From the IMG/VR virus record IMGVR_UViG_3300013126_000014, positions 1 to 64,000 of that record: 64,000 nucleotides of DNA; one strand, written 5' to 3'. The position numbers and the translations under genes are program-made. A model generated the notes under the pieces. The model searched no databases. It was given only the letters and a program-made list of their open reading frames with translations, and was not told the origin of the DNA. Positions 24,107-32,449 of the stretch are shown piece by piece. Source of the stretch: a virus. Each line of letters starts with the position of its first letter. Position 1 is the first letter of the stretch.

Positions 24107-27100
24107 TTAGACAATATAGGTAGTGTACACTTTAACATTACTGTTAGTTAATGTTGAACTAGTGTAATATAATCTTACGTTACTACTTACAATATTTGCA
24201 CTCAATGTACCCATTTCGCCGTTTGTATCAACTATGCCGTATGTTGTTATATACGCATTTGCACCGTCATGGGCCAACAGTGCTTCCATAACTTGTACAT
24301 TGCCGCTACTTTGTTTAATTTGAACTACGTATTTGGCTGTAGTATAATCACTTGCCACAAAAGAATCTACCACAACCGGGCTGCTTGCACTAGCCACAGA
24401 GGTTGCTGTTTGGTCATACGTAGTTTTAGTACCATTCACATATGCCCAAGTACCGTCTGGTTTTGCAGTTGCCCGTATAGCTTGGTCACTTGTAGTTGTA
24501 CCGCTGTAGATCGCTGCGCCATTTGAGTTATCTGGTGTAAAGGTATTTAGACCATTTGGACTAGTTACATCACCAACAGTTTGTGTAGTTGCAAGCGTTC
24601 TAACATCAATGATGTCCCCATCGGCTGGATTTTCAGTAAACTGTAGTGTAGTTCCGGAAATACTATATGCTAACGTAGGAATTTGTAGGATACCGTTAAT
24701 GCTTACTACTGTGCCGTTTGTTGTAGTGTTACTACTCAACACATAGGTATTAGCCAATCCGTTACCTGTAAATGTTTCGCTGGTAATGATCGTAAATGTT
24801 GTGTCACTGCCTGCAGCAGTCCATGATGTTCCAGTGTAGAATTCTAAAGTTGATGTTGATGTGTTAAAACGCAACATACCTTGTACATCAACATTACCAC
24901 TGTTACCCGGACGTTCTGATGTTGATCCCACCGGAACCATAAACGAATCAGTGCTATTGACTTTTAAAGTTGCACCTAGTTGCGGGCTTGCATTACTTCC
25001 GCCAATTATCACCGCACCATTATTACTGTCTGCAACAATCAGGCTTGATGCTAACTTACCTTTAACTATAAAGTTATCCGAAGTTTGGCTGTCATTGATA
25101 ACAGCACCGTTAGCTACCCAAATATTACCAGCGATACCTGTACCGCCTGCTACTGTTAATGCACCTGTTGTTGGACTAGTAGCCTGTGTAGTTCTTACAA
25201 CATTAAAGCCATTGGTAATAGAGCTAGCTCTTGCTACCACTGCATTAGCAAATGGGCTACCTGCGTTAAGTACAACTTCTTTGCCCATTGTTTGAGCACT
25301 AATGATAGTATTACCGCCTTCACAGAATGCATACGCATCGTAGGCTTTAGGTAATGTGCCTTCATCGAATTGGCTGTTAGCTATACCAACTGCAAAATAG
25401 TGTTCAAATCCTGGACCGTTAAGGTCAGCAACGCTAACAAAATTACTAGATGCACTTGGCCCACTGCTTAAATTTCGAACAGCGAATACCGAAGCTACGT
25501 TTGCGTTACTAATAAATTCACCAACAGAGTTATTAGATTTTGTACCTACTAATTCTGCACCTACAGAAATGTACTTGCCATCAGGCACATGAATGTTTCC
25601 GTCAACTCCCACTCCACCTGCTACTACTAATGCGCCGTTGTTATATGATGTTGAAGTTGCTGTACTATTTGCATATACTATACCAGATGCAGCTAATCGA
25701 GTAAAATCACCGCTTGCTGGTGTAGTATTACCAATAACTGTACTATTAATACTTGCGGCACTAACTGCACCAAGCGTAGTGGTGCCTTGTGATGTTAGTG
25801 TTGTAAATGTTGCACTCACAGGATCTACGTTACCAATTACAGTACCATTAATGCTTGCGGCTGTTAACGCACCCACATTTGCTGTACTAGTTGTTGTGAG
25901 CGTTGTAAATGCACCAGTACTTGGTGTTGCATTACCAATTGGTGTATTATTAATTGCTGTAGCTGTAGTCAAGCTCAGTGTAGTTGTACTTGATGTTTCT
26001 AACGTTGTAAATTCTGCCGTGCTTGGCGTATTTGCGCCAATCGCTACATTGTCGATTGCACCTAACGTCCCTGGATTAACTGTTACAGTTCCAGTAGGCG
26101 ATAAGTTAGCCGATGTTGTAACATAGACATCATCACCAGTTAAAGTAGTAAACACGCCGGTACTTGGTGTTGCATTACCAATTGGTGTAGTATTAATTGC
26201 AGTTGCACTAGTTAAACTTAACTGAGTTGTACCTTGTGATGTTAATGTTGTAAATGTAGCTTCTGCCGGTGTTACATTACCAATCACAGTAGATTGTAAA
26301 TCACGAGCATTTAAACTTAAATCTACATCTAAATTATTTTTAACTGTAGTGGTTCCAGACGTTGCCCCCAAATTAAGTGCAGTAGCTGCACCAGCAAAAT
26401 TTAAGGTTGTAGCGTTGGTGTTAAGTAAATTAAACGTACTAGCTGATGTAGTTATGTCACCACCGTTAACAGCCAAATCATCAGTTAAGGTAGTTGCTCC
26501 AGTGACCGCAAGAGTTCCGCTAAACGTTGCATCAATACCACTAATGGTTTTATTAAAGTCCCAACTTGTAGTAGCATGTGTGTATAATATTGTTGCAGAT
26601 GCACCGTCAACAGTGATCCCTGCGCCGTCTGCAGCTGCGCTACTTGCAGCACCTTTTGCAATAGTAATGTTTAAATCTTCAACATCTAATGTAGAAGTGT
26701 TTAATGAAACTACATTACCTTGCACAGTGAGGTCACCACCAACTACTAAATTAGCGCCTACCCATAAATTTCCACCTATACCAGCACCGCCGGCTACGGT
26801 TAACGCCCCAGTTGCTGTACTTGTACTTGGATTGTCTGATGATATTACTACATTGCCAGTGTTTAAATTATTGGCATTTACATTGCCTGTAATACCGACA
26901 CCACCAGCAACTGTCAGGGCTCCTGTAGTTTTACTCGAGCTAACTGTTTCTGGGTTCGAAAATACCGCTGTAATATTTGATGCTGTGTTGCCACCAACAA
27001 TAACACTAACTTTCTTAGTTCCAGGGGTACTTGCACCTACTACTAAGTTACCACCTTGTCCTGTAGAAACATTACCTTGAACGTATATGTAGCCGTCATT

Positions 27101-28891
27101 GTCGCCTAATGAATTAGTTAAACTGTTATCTTGGGTACCATCCCAGCCACTAGTGGTGATACCCATGTTGATGTAGTGATCGTAATCGGCACCGTTACCT
27201 GCTGTAGCTACCCAATCTGTTGAAGCTTTAGCTCCAGTACTCAGATTTTGGAAGTTATTCTGTACGTAGCCGTTAAAGCTACCAGTAGTCTGTACTACTG
27301 TGGCAGGCAATTGGGTGTACCCTGTTACCCCTGCGTATAGTGCACCAAATCCGTTAGCATCGCCATAGAAAACACCAGCATTAGATGTCAATACATAACT
27401 ACTACCAGTAATATTAATATTTCCACCAACATATAAATTGCCCGAAACACTTGTGCCGCCAGCAACTCTGAATGCGCCAGTTCCGACACTAGTTGCATCA
27501 GTAGTGTCTGTTACCTCAGTTACACCGCTAGCAGTTAGGGTAGTAAATGCCCCCGACGAAGCAGTTGCATTACCAATTGGTGTGTTATTAATTGCAGTTG
27601 CACTAGTTAAACTTAGCTGAGTCGTACCTTGTGATGTTAATGTTGTAAATGTAGCAGAACTTGGTGTTGCATTACCAATTGGTGTAGTATTAATTGCAGT
27701 TGCACTAGTTAAACTTAGCTGAGTCGTACCTTGTGATGTTAATGTTGTAAATGTGGCTGCTGACGGTGTTACATTACCAATCACAGTAGATTGTATGTCG
27801 CGAGCATTTAAACTTAGATCTACATCTAAATTATTTCGCACATTTGTAGTGCCAGATGTTGCAGCCAATGTTAATGTCGTTGCAGAATTAAATGCATTTG
27901 CAGTAGTTGGTATAGCAAGTAAATCAATTGACGCTTGTGCGCTATCTAGTGTTGTGGCATTAGGTAACCATATGTTAGCATTTCTTAGATTTAAAGTTCC
28001 AGATGTTGCACCCACTGTTAGTGTCGTTGCAGCACCAAATGCGTTAACTGTAGTAGCTGTAGTATTAAATACATCCTGTGTAGTACTACTACCAACAACT
28101 ACATCGTTGTTTAATGTTAAGGTACCGGCGGTTCCTGCAGCACCAAATTCAATATCTGTCGCATTTTTAAATGCATCTATTGTGGCAGCATTATTAAACA
28201 AACTCACTGTGGTTTGTGCGCCATCTAATGTCGTAGCATTGGGTAGCCACACATTTGCATTACGTAAACTCAATGTGCCTGACGTAGCACCTACTGTTAG
28301 CGTTGTTGCAGCGCCGGCAAAATTTAAGGTTGTAGCTGTAGCATTTAATAAATTAAATGTACTAGCTGAGGTAGTTAAGTCGCCGCCGTTGATGGCAAAA
28401 TCGCCAGATACTGTACCTGCAGCCATGTCAACATTACCGGATGATGTAAGATTGCGCAGTGAAGCATCATATGCAACTGCTAAATTACCTAAGCGTACAT
28501 TACCATAACCACTGTTGTCAATTGCACCATAACTATTACCGTCGTCTGTAGTATAATGAAATCTAAATTCATCGTTGGCTTCGTTCCATACTAATGCTAT
28601 TGATGTTTGATTACCACGATTGAATAATAGTCCAATGTCGTAAGTATTAGTTCCGCTAAAAGCGTTATTTAGAATAATTAAGGGATCGTTAACGTAGGTA
28701 TTAGTTGACGCTACTGTTAGGTATGTACTAGAACCCTGTACTGTTAAGTTACCTGTGATAGTAACATCTGAAGTCATTGTAAGGTTACTATTAAATAGAC
28801 TACCTACAATGGAACCCGGATAGATCTTGGTATTCGCAAATATAGTCGAATCCGTAATCTGATTATTCTTAATTCTGGTTAAGTTTGACAT
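24107..28891 (-). CDS. Giant repetitive tail fibre protein
   Basis: A 1594-residue fibre. The N-terminal 150 residues (VTITGNLTVQGSSTYLTV, NDPLIILNNAFSGTNTYDIGLLFNRG) form a virion-attachment module also seen in the 202-residue protein at 36751. The shaft is Thr, Ser, Ala, Asn and Gly rich, with 34-residue units such as GTTQLSLTSATAIN, and longer duplicated blocks. The C-terminal 250 residues are more varied and include an EFYTGTSW repeat. It probably trimerises as a beta-helical fibre. A consensus late promoter lies 98 nt upstream. Repeat copies differ by only a few bases, a sign of recent internal recombination. Confidence 0.88.
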   Translation of the reverse strand: MSNLTRIKNNQITDSTIFANTKIYPGSIVGSLFNSNLTMTSDVTITGNLTVQGSSTYLTVASTNTYVNDPLIILNNAFSGTNTYDIGLLFNRGNQTSIALVWNEANDEFRFHYTTDDGNSYGAIDNSGYGNVRLGNLAVAYDASLRNLTSSGNVDMAAGTVSGDFAINGGDLTTSASTFNLLNATATTLNFAGAATTLTVGATSGTLSLRNANVWLPNATTLDGAQTTVSLFNNAATIDAFKNATDIEFGAAGTAGTLTLNNDVVVGSSTTQDVFNTTATTVNAFGAATTLTVGATSGTLNLRNANIWLPNATTLDSAQASIDLLAIPTTANAFNSATTLTLAATSGTTNVRNNLDVDLSLNARDIQSTVIGNVTPSAATFTTLTSQGTTQLSLTSATAINTTPIGNATPSSATFTTLTSQGTTQLSLTSATAINNTPIGNATASSGAFTTLTASGVTEVTDTTDATSVGTGAFRVAGGTSVSGNLYVGGNINITGSSYVLTSNAGVFYGDANGFGALYAGVTGYTQLPATVVQTTGSFNGYVQNNFQNLSTGAKASTDWVATAGNGADYDHYINMGITTSGWDGTQDNSLTNSLGDNDGYIYVQGNVSTGQGGNLVVGASTPGTKKVSVIVGGNTASNITAVFSNPETVSSSKTTGALTVAGGVGITGNVNANNLNTGNVVISSDNPSTSTATGALTVAGGAGIGGNLWVGANLVVGGDLTVQGNVVSLNTSTLDVEDLNITIAKGAASSAAADGAGITVDGASATILYTHATTSWDFNKTISGIDATFSGTLAVTGATTLTDDLAVNGGDITTSASTFNLLNTNATTLNFAGAATALNLGATSGTTTVKNNLDVDLSLNARDLQSTVIGNVTPAEATFTTLTSQGTTQLSLTSATAINTTPIGNATPSTGVFTTLTGDDVYVTTSANLSPTGTVTVNPGTLGAIDNVAIGANTPSTAEFTTLETSSTTTLSLTTATAINNTPIGNATPSTGAFTTLTTTSTANVGALTAASINGTVIGNVDPVSATFTTLTSQGTTTLGAVSAASINSTVIGNTTPASGDFTRLAASGIVYANSTATSTSYNNGALVVAGGVGVDGNIHVPDGKYISVGAELVGTKSNNSVGEFISNANVASVFAVRNLSSGPSASSNFVSVADLNGPGFEHYFAVGIANSQFDEGTLPKAYDAYAFCEGGNTIISAQTMGKEVVLNAGSPFANAVVARASSITNGFNVVRTTQATSPTTGALTVAGGTGIAGNIWVANGAVINDSQTSDNFIVKGKLASSLIVADSNNGAVIIGGSNASPQLGATLKVNSTDSFMVPVGSTSERPGNSGNVDVQGMLRFNTSTSTLEFYTGTSWTAAGSDTTFTIITSETFTGNGLANTYVLSSNTTTNGTVVSINGILQIPTLAYSISGTTLQFTENPADGDIIDVRTLATTQTVGDVTSPNGLNTFTPDNSNGAAIYSGTTTSDQAIRATAKPDGTWAYVNGTKTTYDQTATSVASASSPVVVDSFVASDYTTAKYVVQIKQSSGNVQVMEALLAHDGANAYITTYGIVDTNGEMGTLSANIVSSNVRLYYTSSTLTNSNVKVYTTYIV
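26162..26339. repeat. 178-bp direct repeat, copy A (fibre shaft)
   Basis: Near-identical to 27659-27836, with about ten mismatches and no indels. The two copies are in the same frame, 1497 nt (499 codons) apart, so recombination between them would delete or duplicate a shaft segment without a frameshift. Confidence 0.9.
27571..27775. repeat. Tandem 102-bp (34-codon) fibre repeat
   Basis: A unit beginning TACCAATTGG recurs at 27571 and 27673 with only a few differences, matching the 34-residue shaft period of the encoded fibre. Confidence 0.85.
27659..27836. repeat. 178-bp direct repeat, copy B (fibre shaft)
   Basis: Partner of 26162-26339, as described there. Confidence 0.9.
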
Positions 28892-28989
28892 CTCAGTGAA
28901 ATACTCCGCAAATATTTTTCTAGCACACTGTCGCTTGCGGTTCCATATATCCCCTGAGCTGGAACAGTTGAATGCCTATAGTTTAGTAG

Positions 28990-28997
28990 TATTTATA
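28990..28997 (-). promoter_or_regulatory. Consensus late promoter (TATAAATA) with 98-nt leader
   Basis: Minus-strand TATAAATA, identical to the T4 late consensus, drives the giant fibre gene. The leader contains a GTTCCA/TGGAAC stem (28940-28945 with 28960-28965) flanked by ACTG/CAGT. Confidence 0.8.
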
Positions 28998-29017
28998 CGA
29001 GATTTGAGATTTTGGTT

Positions 29018-29518
29018 TTAGCTGATATCAAATGCAACAACAACTTTGGGCGATTCGCACGGCGTTGTCCAGTGCTCTAGCGATGAGTCCCAAAGAAACA
29101 TATCACCCTGCGTCATTGCAAATTCTTGGTCTTCAAATACTAAATGCCCACCTTGACCTGCTAATAAACACACTAATCCTGTGTAACTAGCAGGTTGGTG
29201 ATTATTTTCTGGCGACTTAACACTGTGGTTGTGAGGTTTTTGATACCCACCGCAATCGTAACTAACAAAATGACTTCTGAAGATTTTACCCAAAATACCT
29301 AGTTCTAAAAGTTTAGTATCTATTGCTTCTCTGAGCGGATTTGTGTATATAGAATCTATACCCAGTGGACGAATGTTTAAAGGTTGATATCCATTGACTG
29401 TTGCTACTCTACCCATGTTGACTTTATTAACAGCAGCGCCAGTAATTTTAAGAGTTTCTATATAAATTAGAGCAGGTATACAAGCCCAGGGATCTATAGA
29501 AGTTTTAATAAAGTTCAT
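29018..29518 (-). CDS. Possible Fe(II)/2-oxoglutarate-type oxygenase, fibre-linked
   Basis: A 166-residue protein resembling the small double-stranded beta-helix oxygenases found in T4-like marine phages. It has a central FVSYDCGGYQKPHNHS (metal-binding-like His 96 and 98), then TGLVCLLAGQGGHLVFED, QGDMFLWDSSLEHWT with a distal His 149, and Lys 158 near the last strand. A classical HxD dyad is not evident (the residues after His 98 are Ser-Val), so metal ligation may differ or the activity may be lost. It lies between the giant fibre and the collar-tip gene. A late promoter variant sits 5 nt before its ATG. Confidence 0.55.
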   Translation of the reverse strand: MNFIKTSIDPWACIPALIYIETLKITGAAVNKVNMGRVATVNGYQPLNIRPLGIDSIYTNPLREAIDTKLLELGILGKIFRSHFVSYDCGGYQKPHNHSVKSPENNHQPASYTGLVCLLAGQGGHLVFEDQEFAMTQGDMFLWDSSLEHWTTPCESPKVVVAFDIS

Positions 29519-29523
29519 AGCAG

Positions 29524-29531
29524 TATTTACT
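29524..29531 (-). promoter_or_regulatory. Late promoter variant (AGTAAATA), near-leaderless
   Basis: Minus-strand AGTAAATA ends 5 nt before the ATG at 29518. Confidence 0.45.
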
Positions 29532-29541
29532 GCGGTATACT

Positions 29542-30138
29542 TTAAGAGGTTCTCATTATGAAAGCAAGTGCATAGTACGGTGGCAAGTTGGCGTTTGTTC
29601 CGTTGGATCCTGTTGTGCTAATTGCTACCGTAATTCCTGTTGTTTCTGTAGTTGAATAAACTTCACCTTGTGCTGTTGATTGAACAATACCACCACCGCC
29701 TGGAGTTCCGCCATAAGCTCCACCTACTGTATGTCTATGCCCTGGGTCTGTTACTGTAGCTGTATGACTATGGCTTACAACTATAGCGTTTGCCGATCCA
29801 CCAGTTTTAGTTGTAGATCCTGTTACTGTAGTATTTGCCTGGCCGCCACTGTCGGCTGATGCGCCAATGATAAATGTATTACGCAGATCTGGAGTACCGT
29901 TTGTGCCGTCACAAAATGCCCAGCCTGTCGGTAAGTCGGCAATAGCACCACTCCACATAACGATCGCACCAACAGGCACTATTCCACCAGTTATTCCGTT
30001 TTGTACCATTGTTCCAGTGGCACTTAGATTTCCTGTAGCAGTGTTGCCACTAACTGTAAGGCTTTCTAGTGTGCCCACTACCGTGATGTTACTTTGATTA
30101 CTATGTAGTACTTCTTTAGTTACTTGTGTTAGTGCCAT
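29542..30138 (-). CDS. Tail-collar-domain receptor-binding tip (short fibre/gp12-like)
   Basis: A 198-residue protein. The N-terminus (LTQVTKEVLHSNQSNITVVGT) resembles the fibre-attachment start used by neighbouring genes. Residues 50-90 are a phage tail collar domain (VPVGAIVMWSGAIADLPTGW, then GTPDLRNTFIIGA). The C-terminal part has HSHTATVTDPGHRH, paired HxH motifs that in gp12 and gp37 tips bind iron along the trimer axis, and ends NLPPYYALAFIMR. It is probably a trimeric receptor-binding tip. The Gly-rich stretch between the His motifs is a likely variable loop region. Confidence 0.85.
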   Translation of the reverse strand: MALTQVTKEVLHSNQSNITVVGTLESLTVSGNTATGNLSATGTMVQNGITGGIVPVGAIVMWSGAIADLPTGWAFCDGTNGTPDLRNTFIIGASADSGGQANTTVTGSTTKTGGSANAIVVSHSHTATVTDPGHRHTVGGAYGGTPGGGGIVQSTAQGEVYSTTETTGITVAISTTGSNGTNANLPPYYALAFIMRTS

Positions 30139-30150
30139 AGATTTTCTCTA

Positions 30151-30381
30151 TTATTGTATTGCATTAATTTTATCTGCAAGTGTTTGTAACTGTTGCAATA
30201 ATTCAGCTTTAGTTGGTTCTGCTACTGGTTGCGGTTCTGGCTCAGATTCGGGTAATGGCCAGGAACCTGTAATTTCTTCTAAACCAGCATCAATTTTTGC
30301 TTGCATATAAGGAAGTTGGGTGTTATCTGTCTCTTCAAAACCAAACACTTCCCCTGTGTTATTATCTTTAAAATATTTCAT
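30151..30381 (-). CDS. Small tail-fibre assembly-like protein
   Basis: A 76-residue protein: KYFKDNNTGEVFGFEETD at the start, a Pro/Glu-rich centre, and a C-terminal Leu-heptad helix (KAELLQQLQTLADKINAIQ). The N-terminal pattern (a short beta hairpin describing a field of the fibre) and the C-terminal coil resemble small fibre-assembly chaperones of Caudoviricetes. It sits between the collar tip and the 135-residue adhesin, each about 10 nt away. The assignment is by architecture and location. Confidence 0.6.
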   Translation of the reverse strand: MKYFKDNNTGEVFGFEETDNTQLPYMQAKIDAGLEEITGSWPLPESEPEPQPVAEPTKAELLQQLQTLADKINAIQ

Positions 30382-30390
30382 GTTTAGTCC

Positions 30391-30798
30391 TTATCTAAGT
30401 TCAAACCAGTACAAGATAGAACCGGATCCATTACTTAATGCAGCTGAAGGTACATAATATGTACTGCCGTTTGGAACTATGACTTGAGTTGAACCAGTAG
30501 AATATGTAGATGCAGTTTGAGAGTTTCCGCTTGCAGCCATCACAATCCCATCAACATAAAATCTCATATTAAATCCAGCCGCAGACGATGAACCAACCGT
30601 CACGCTTACCATTATGGGTTTACCAGTTGAATTAGTATATGTTGTATTAAATGCCCTGCTTAATTTAACATCTTGCCAAGTTTGCCCAACTCCCAATTGA
30701 GAAAAATCAGATGCAGGTATGCCACCTAAATAGCTTGTATTATTTGCTGTTAGGTTAGTGGAATCTGAAACTGTGTTGTTAATCTGTGTTAATGCCAT
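30391..30798 (-). CDS. Short tail-fibre / adhesin protein, 135 residues
   Basis: The N-terminus ALTQINNTVSDSTNL matches the attachment style of the neighbouring tip gene. The C-terminal domain (GVGQTWQDVKLSRAFNTTYT, then NSTGKPIMVSVTVGSS and YWFELR) is the beta-sandwich seen at the ends of many prophage tail fibres. It is therefore probably a separate small fibre or alternative tip. A late promoter variant is 21 nt upstream. Confidence 0.75.
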   Translation of the reverse strand: MALTQINNTVSDSTNLTANNTSYLGGIPASDFSQLGVGQTWQDVKLSRAFNTTYTNSTGKPIMVSVTVGSSSAAGFNMRFYVDGIVMAASGNSQTASTYSTGSTQVIVPNGSTYYVPSAALSNGSGSILYWFELR

Positions 30799-30819
30799 AG
30801 TTTATTCTCTGTTATAGTG

Positions 30820-30827
30820 TATTTACT
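30820..30827 (-). promoter_or_regulatory. Late promoter variant (AGTAAATA)
   Basis: Minus-strand AGTAAATA lies 21 nt upstream of the 135-residue adhesin gene. It overlaps the stop codon of the cupin gene. Confidence 0.5.
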
Positions 30828-31227
30828 CTTTAGACAGTACTGTTTCTTGTTCTAAATGTTGTACTTTAGTCCAGTAATCAGCTGGTACCCCAGTGGCTAT
30901 AGTAGGATCGTGTTTTTCTGGGTCAAAAATTTCTTCTACAGGGTTCCCATCTAAATCTCTAATAGCAAAAACACAGTACCACATTGTGTTATCTTCTAAT
31001 GCTTTAAACTTATGTATATGTTCTTTCCTAATAACAATAAAGGTAGGTGCTGTAAATTGTTTAGGAGCATATCCTTCTATAGTGACTTCAACCTTTCCAG
31101 ATGCCAGTAAACTTACATGATCAAACTTATGATAATGCTCATCTATTTCGTCACCTATTTTTTCTAATAGATTTTGACGTACCCAGATGTTACCAAAATA
31201 TCCTAATTCGTGCGTAGCTAAACTCAT
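30823..31227 (-). CDS. Cupin-fold protein
   Basis: A 134-residue single-domain cupin. Motif 1 is EHYHKFDHVSLLASGKVEV (His 31, 33 and 37), and motif 2 is TFIVIRKEHIHKFKALED (His 70 and 72). The pattern of clustered His residues fits a metal-binding cupin of the mannose-isomerase or dioxygenase type. It overlaps the 98-residue gene by 4 nt, inside the fibre cluster. It could modify a sugar or a fibre residue, but the substrate is unknown. Confidence 0.75.
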   Translation of the reverse strand: MSLATHELGYFGNIWVRQNLLEKIGDEIDEHYHKFDHVSLLASGKVEVTIEGYAPKQFTAPTFIVIRKEHIHKFKALEDNTMWYCVFAIRDLDGNPVEEIFDPEKHDPTIATGVPADYWTKVQHLEQETVLSKE

Positions 31228-31520
31228 GGCAGGGTCTCCACTGGTGTAGGATTAGTCAATGGTTTAATTTTCCTATTAGCTTCAATAAGCAACGCCATCT
31301 CAGAAAAAGTTTTTGGTTTTTCTATTACCTCAGCGTCAATATTTTTCCACACTTCACTGCCGTCTTCATTTTGTTCTACCAACATATATGGTGTATTATG
31401 AAAAAATGGTAAAGCCATTTGAATCATATAACCCCAAAATAATTCAGTAGCATGTTCTTCTGTATCAACTAAAATACTTTCTCCATTTGTTGGATTATAA
31501 ACTGCATATTTTATTGTCAT
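31224..31520 (-). CDS. Unknown 98-residue protein in fibre cluster
   Basis: A small soluble protein (KYAVYNPTNGESILVDTEEH at the start; later FFHNTPYMLVEQNEDGSEVW). The N-terminal segment resembles fibre-assembly chaperones that begin with a short beta hairpin. Its ATG overlaps the gp38-like adhesin stop by 4 nt, and its end overlaps the cupin gene. This fully overlapping arrangement suggests the three are translated as a unit. The function is unknown; an adhesin assembly role is plausible. Confidence 0.6.
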   Translation of the reverse strand: MTIKYAVYNPTNGESILVDTEEHATELFWGYMIQMALPFFHNTPYMLVEQNEDGSEVWKNIDAEVIEKPKTFSEMALLIEANRKIKPLTNPTPVETLP

Positions 31521-32449
31521 GATATTGCTCCGTATCTAGTTCCTGTAGCTAACCAGGTAACTGTATTGCCATTTAAGTTCACTGCTTTACCACCAGCTCC
31601 GTTGTTAGCATACGCATAACTACCAGAACCACCAGCAGCGCCCCAACCACCGCCACCACCAGGGAAGTTTATCCAATATGTTCCACCAGCCAAAATGTAT
31701 CCTCCATTCTGTCCTGGATTATTTGCACTACCACCGGCTTTACCATTTGTATTATACCAACCCGGTGCTCCACCACCAGAACCTCCACCACGACCAAATT
31801 GAGTAGTATAGGAATTTCCTGTTCCGCCAGCACCGCCAACTCCAGGTAAAATACGTCCGCCACCGCCGCCACTATACCAATAATAACCAGCAAAGTGTTC
31901 CCAACTCACACCATCGCCGCCCGTTGAACCTGGTTCTCCACCAGTGCCGCTAGGTTCGTAACCAGTAACGTCGCCGCCCCGGCCGCCGCCGGCTCCGCCA
32001 CCGCCACTCATCCAAGCATTTGAAAGATGTTCCCCTAGAGCACCACCACCGCCACCGCCGGCGATGTAGCTATTATTGGTTATACTAACTGGGTAACTAA
32101 GACTTACAGCTGGACCCCCAGCTTCACCGCCTATACCTGTGCCGTCACCGCGATTGCCGCCACCTTTGCCACCCATACCTATAATATATCCATTATTGAT
32201 AATACTAACTGTATCTCCGCTAGCAAAACTAGTTACTGTAAGAGCTGGTGTAGCAGTTGATGTTGAGTAGACATATACTCCGCTGTTAATTACCAAGGTA
32301 ACGTCAGTGCTACCGGTGATGTATCCAGGTATTTGATTTGGGGTAAAAGAATAATTTGTGGTATTTGCGCTTAAGGTAACTGTGATACCACCAATTTTAC
32401 GTCTACTGCTATGAGCACCAGCAGCCATCATTGCGGTAACGCCGGTCAT
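31517..32449 (-). CDS. Glycine-rich gp38-like adhesin
   Basis: A 310-residue protein. The N-terminal 100 residues are beta-rich (GGITVTLSANTTNYSFT, GDTVSIINNGYIIGMGG). From about 95 to 290 there are at least eight poly-glycine runs (GGGGGG, GGGGAGGG, GGGGGW) separated by variable loops rich in Asn, Tyr and Trp. This is the arrangement of T2/T6/S16-type gp38 adhesins, whose Gly-rich strands pack as polyglycine-II helices with receptor-contacting loops between. It follows directly on the 1176-residue fibre (1-nt overlap), as gp38 follows gp37. It is probably the main host-range determinant. Confidence 0.85.
   Translation of the reverse strand: MTGVTAMMAAGAHSSRRKIGGITVTLSANTTNYSFTPNQIPGYITGSTDVTLVINSGVYVYSTSTATPALTVTSFASGDTVSIINNGYIIGMGGKGGGNRGDGTGIGGEAGGPAVSLSYPVSITNNSYIAGGGGGGALGEHLSNAWMSGGGGAGGGRGGDVTGYEPSGTGGEPGSTGGDGVSWEHFAGYYWYSGGGGGRILPGVGGAGGTGNSYTTQFGRGGGSGGGAPGWYNTNGKAGGSANNPGQNGGYILAGGTYWINFPGGGGGWGAAGGSGSYAYANNGAGGKAVNLNGNTVTWLATGTRYGAIS

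Noticed and set aside
25593-28508. Long plus-strand ORFs opposite the giant fibre
   Set aside because: They are by-products of the repetitive Thr/Ala/Val-rich shaft read in antisense. They have no ribosome binding sites, and the products are low-complexity Val/Pro/Ala repeats.
29018-29518. Firm assignment as 2-oxoglutarate oxygenase
   Set aside because: The HxD metal dyad is not visible, so the activity is given only as possible.
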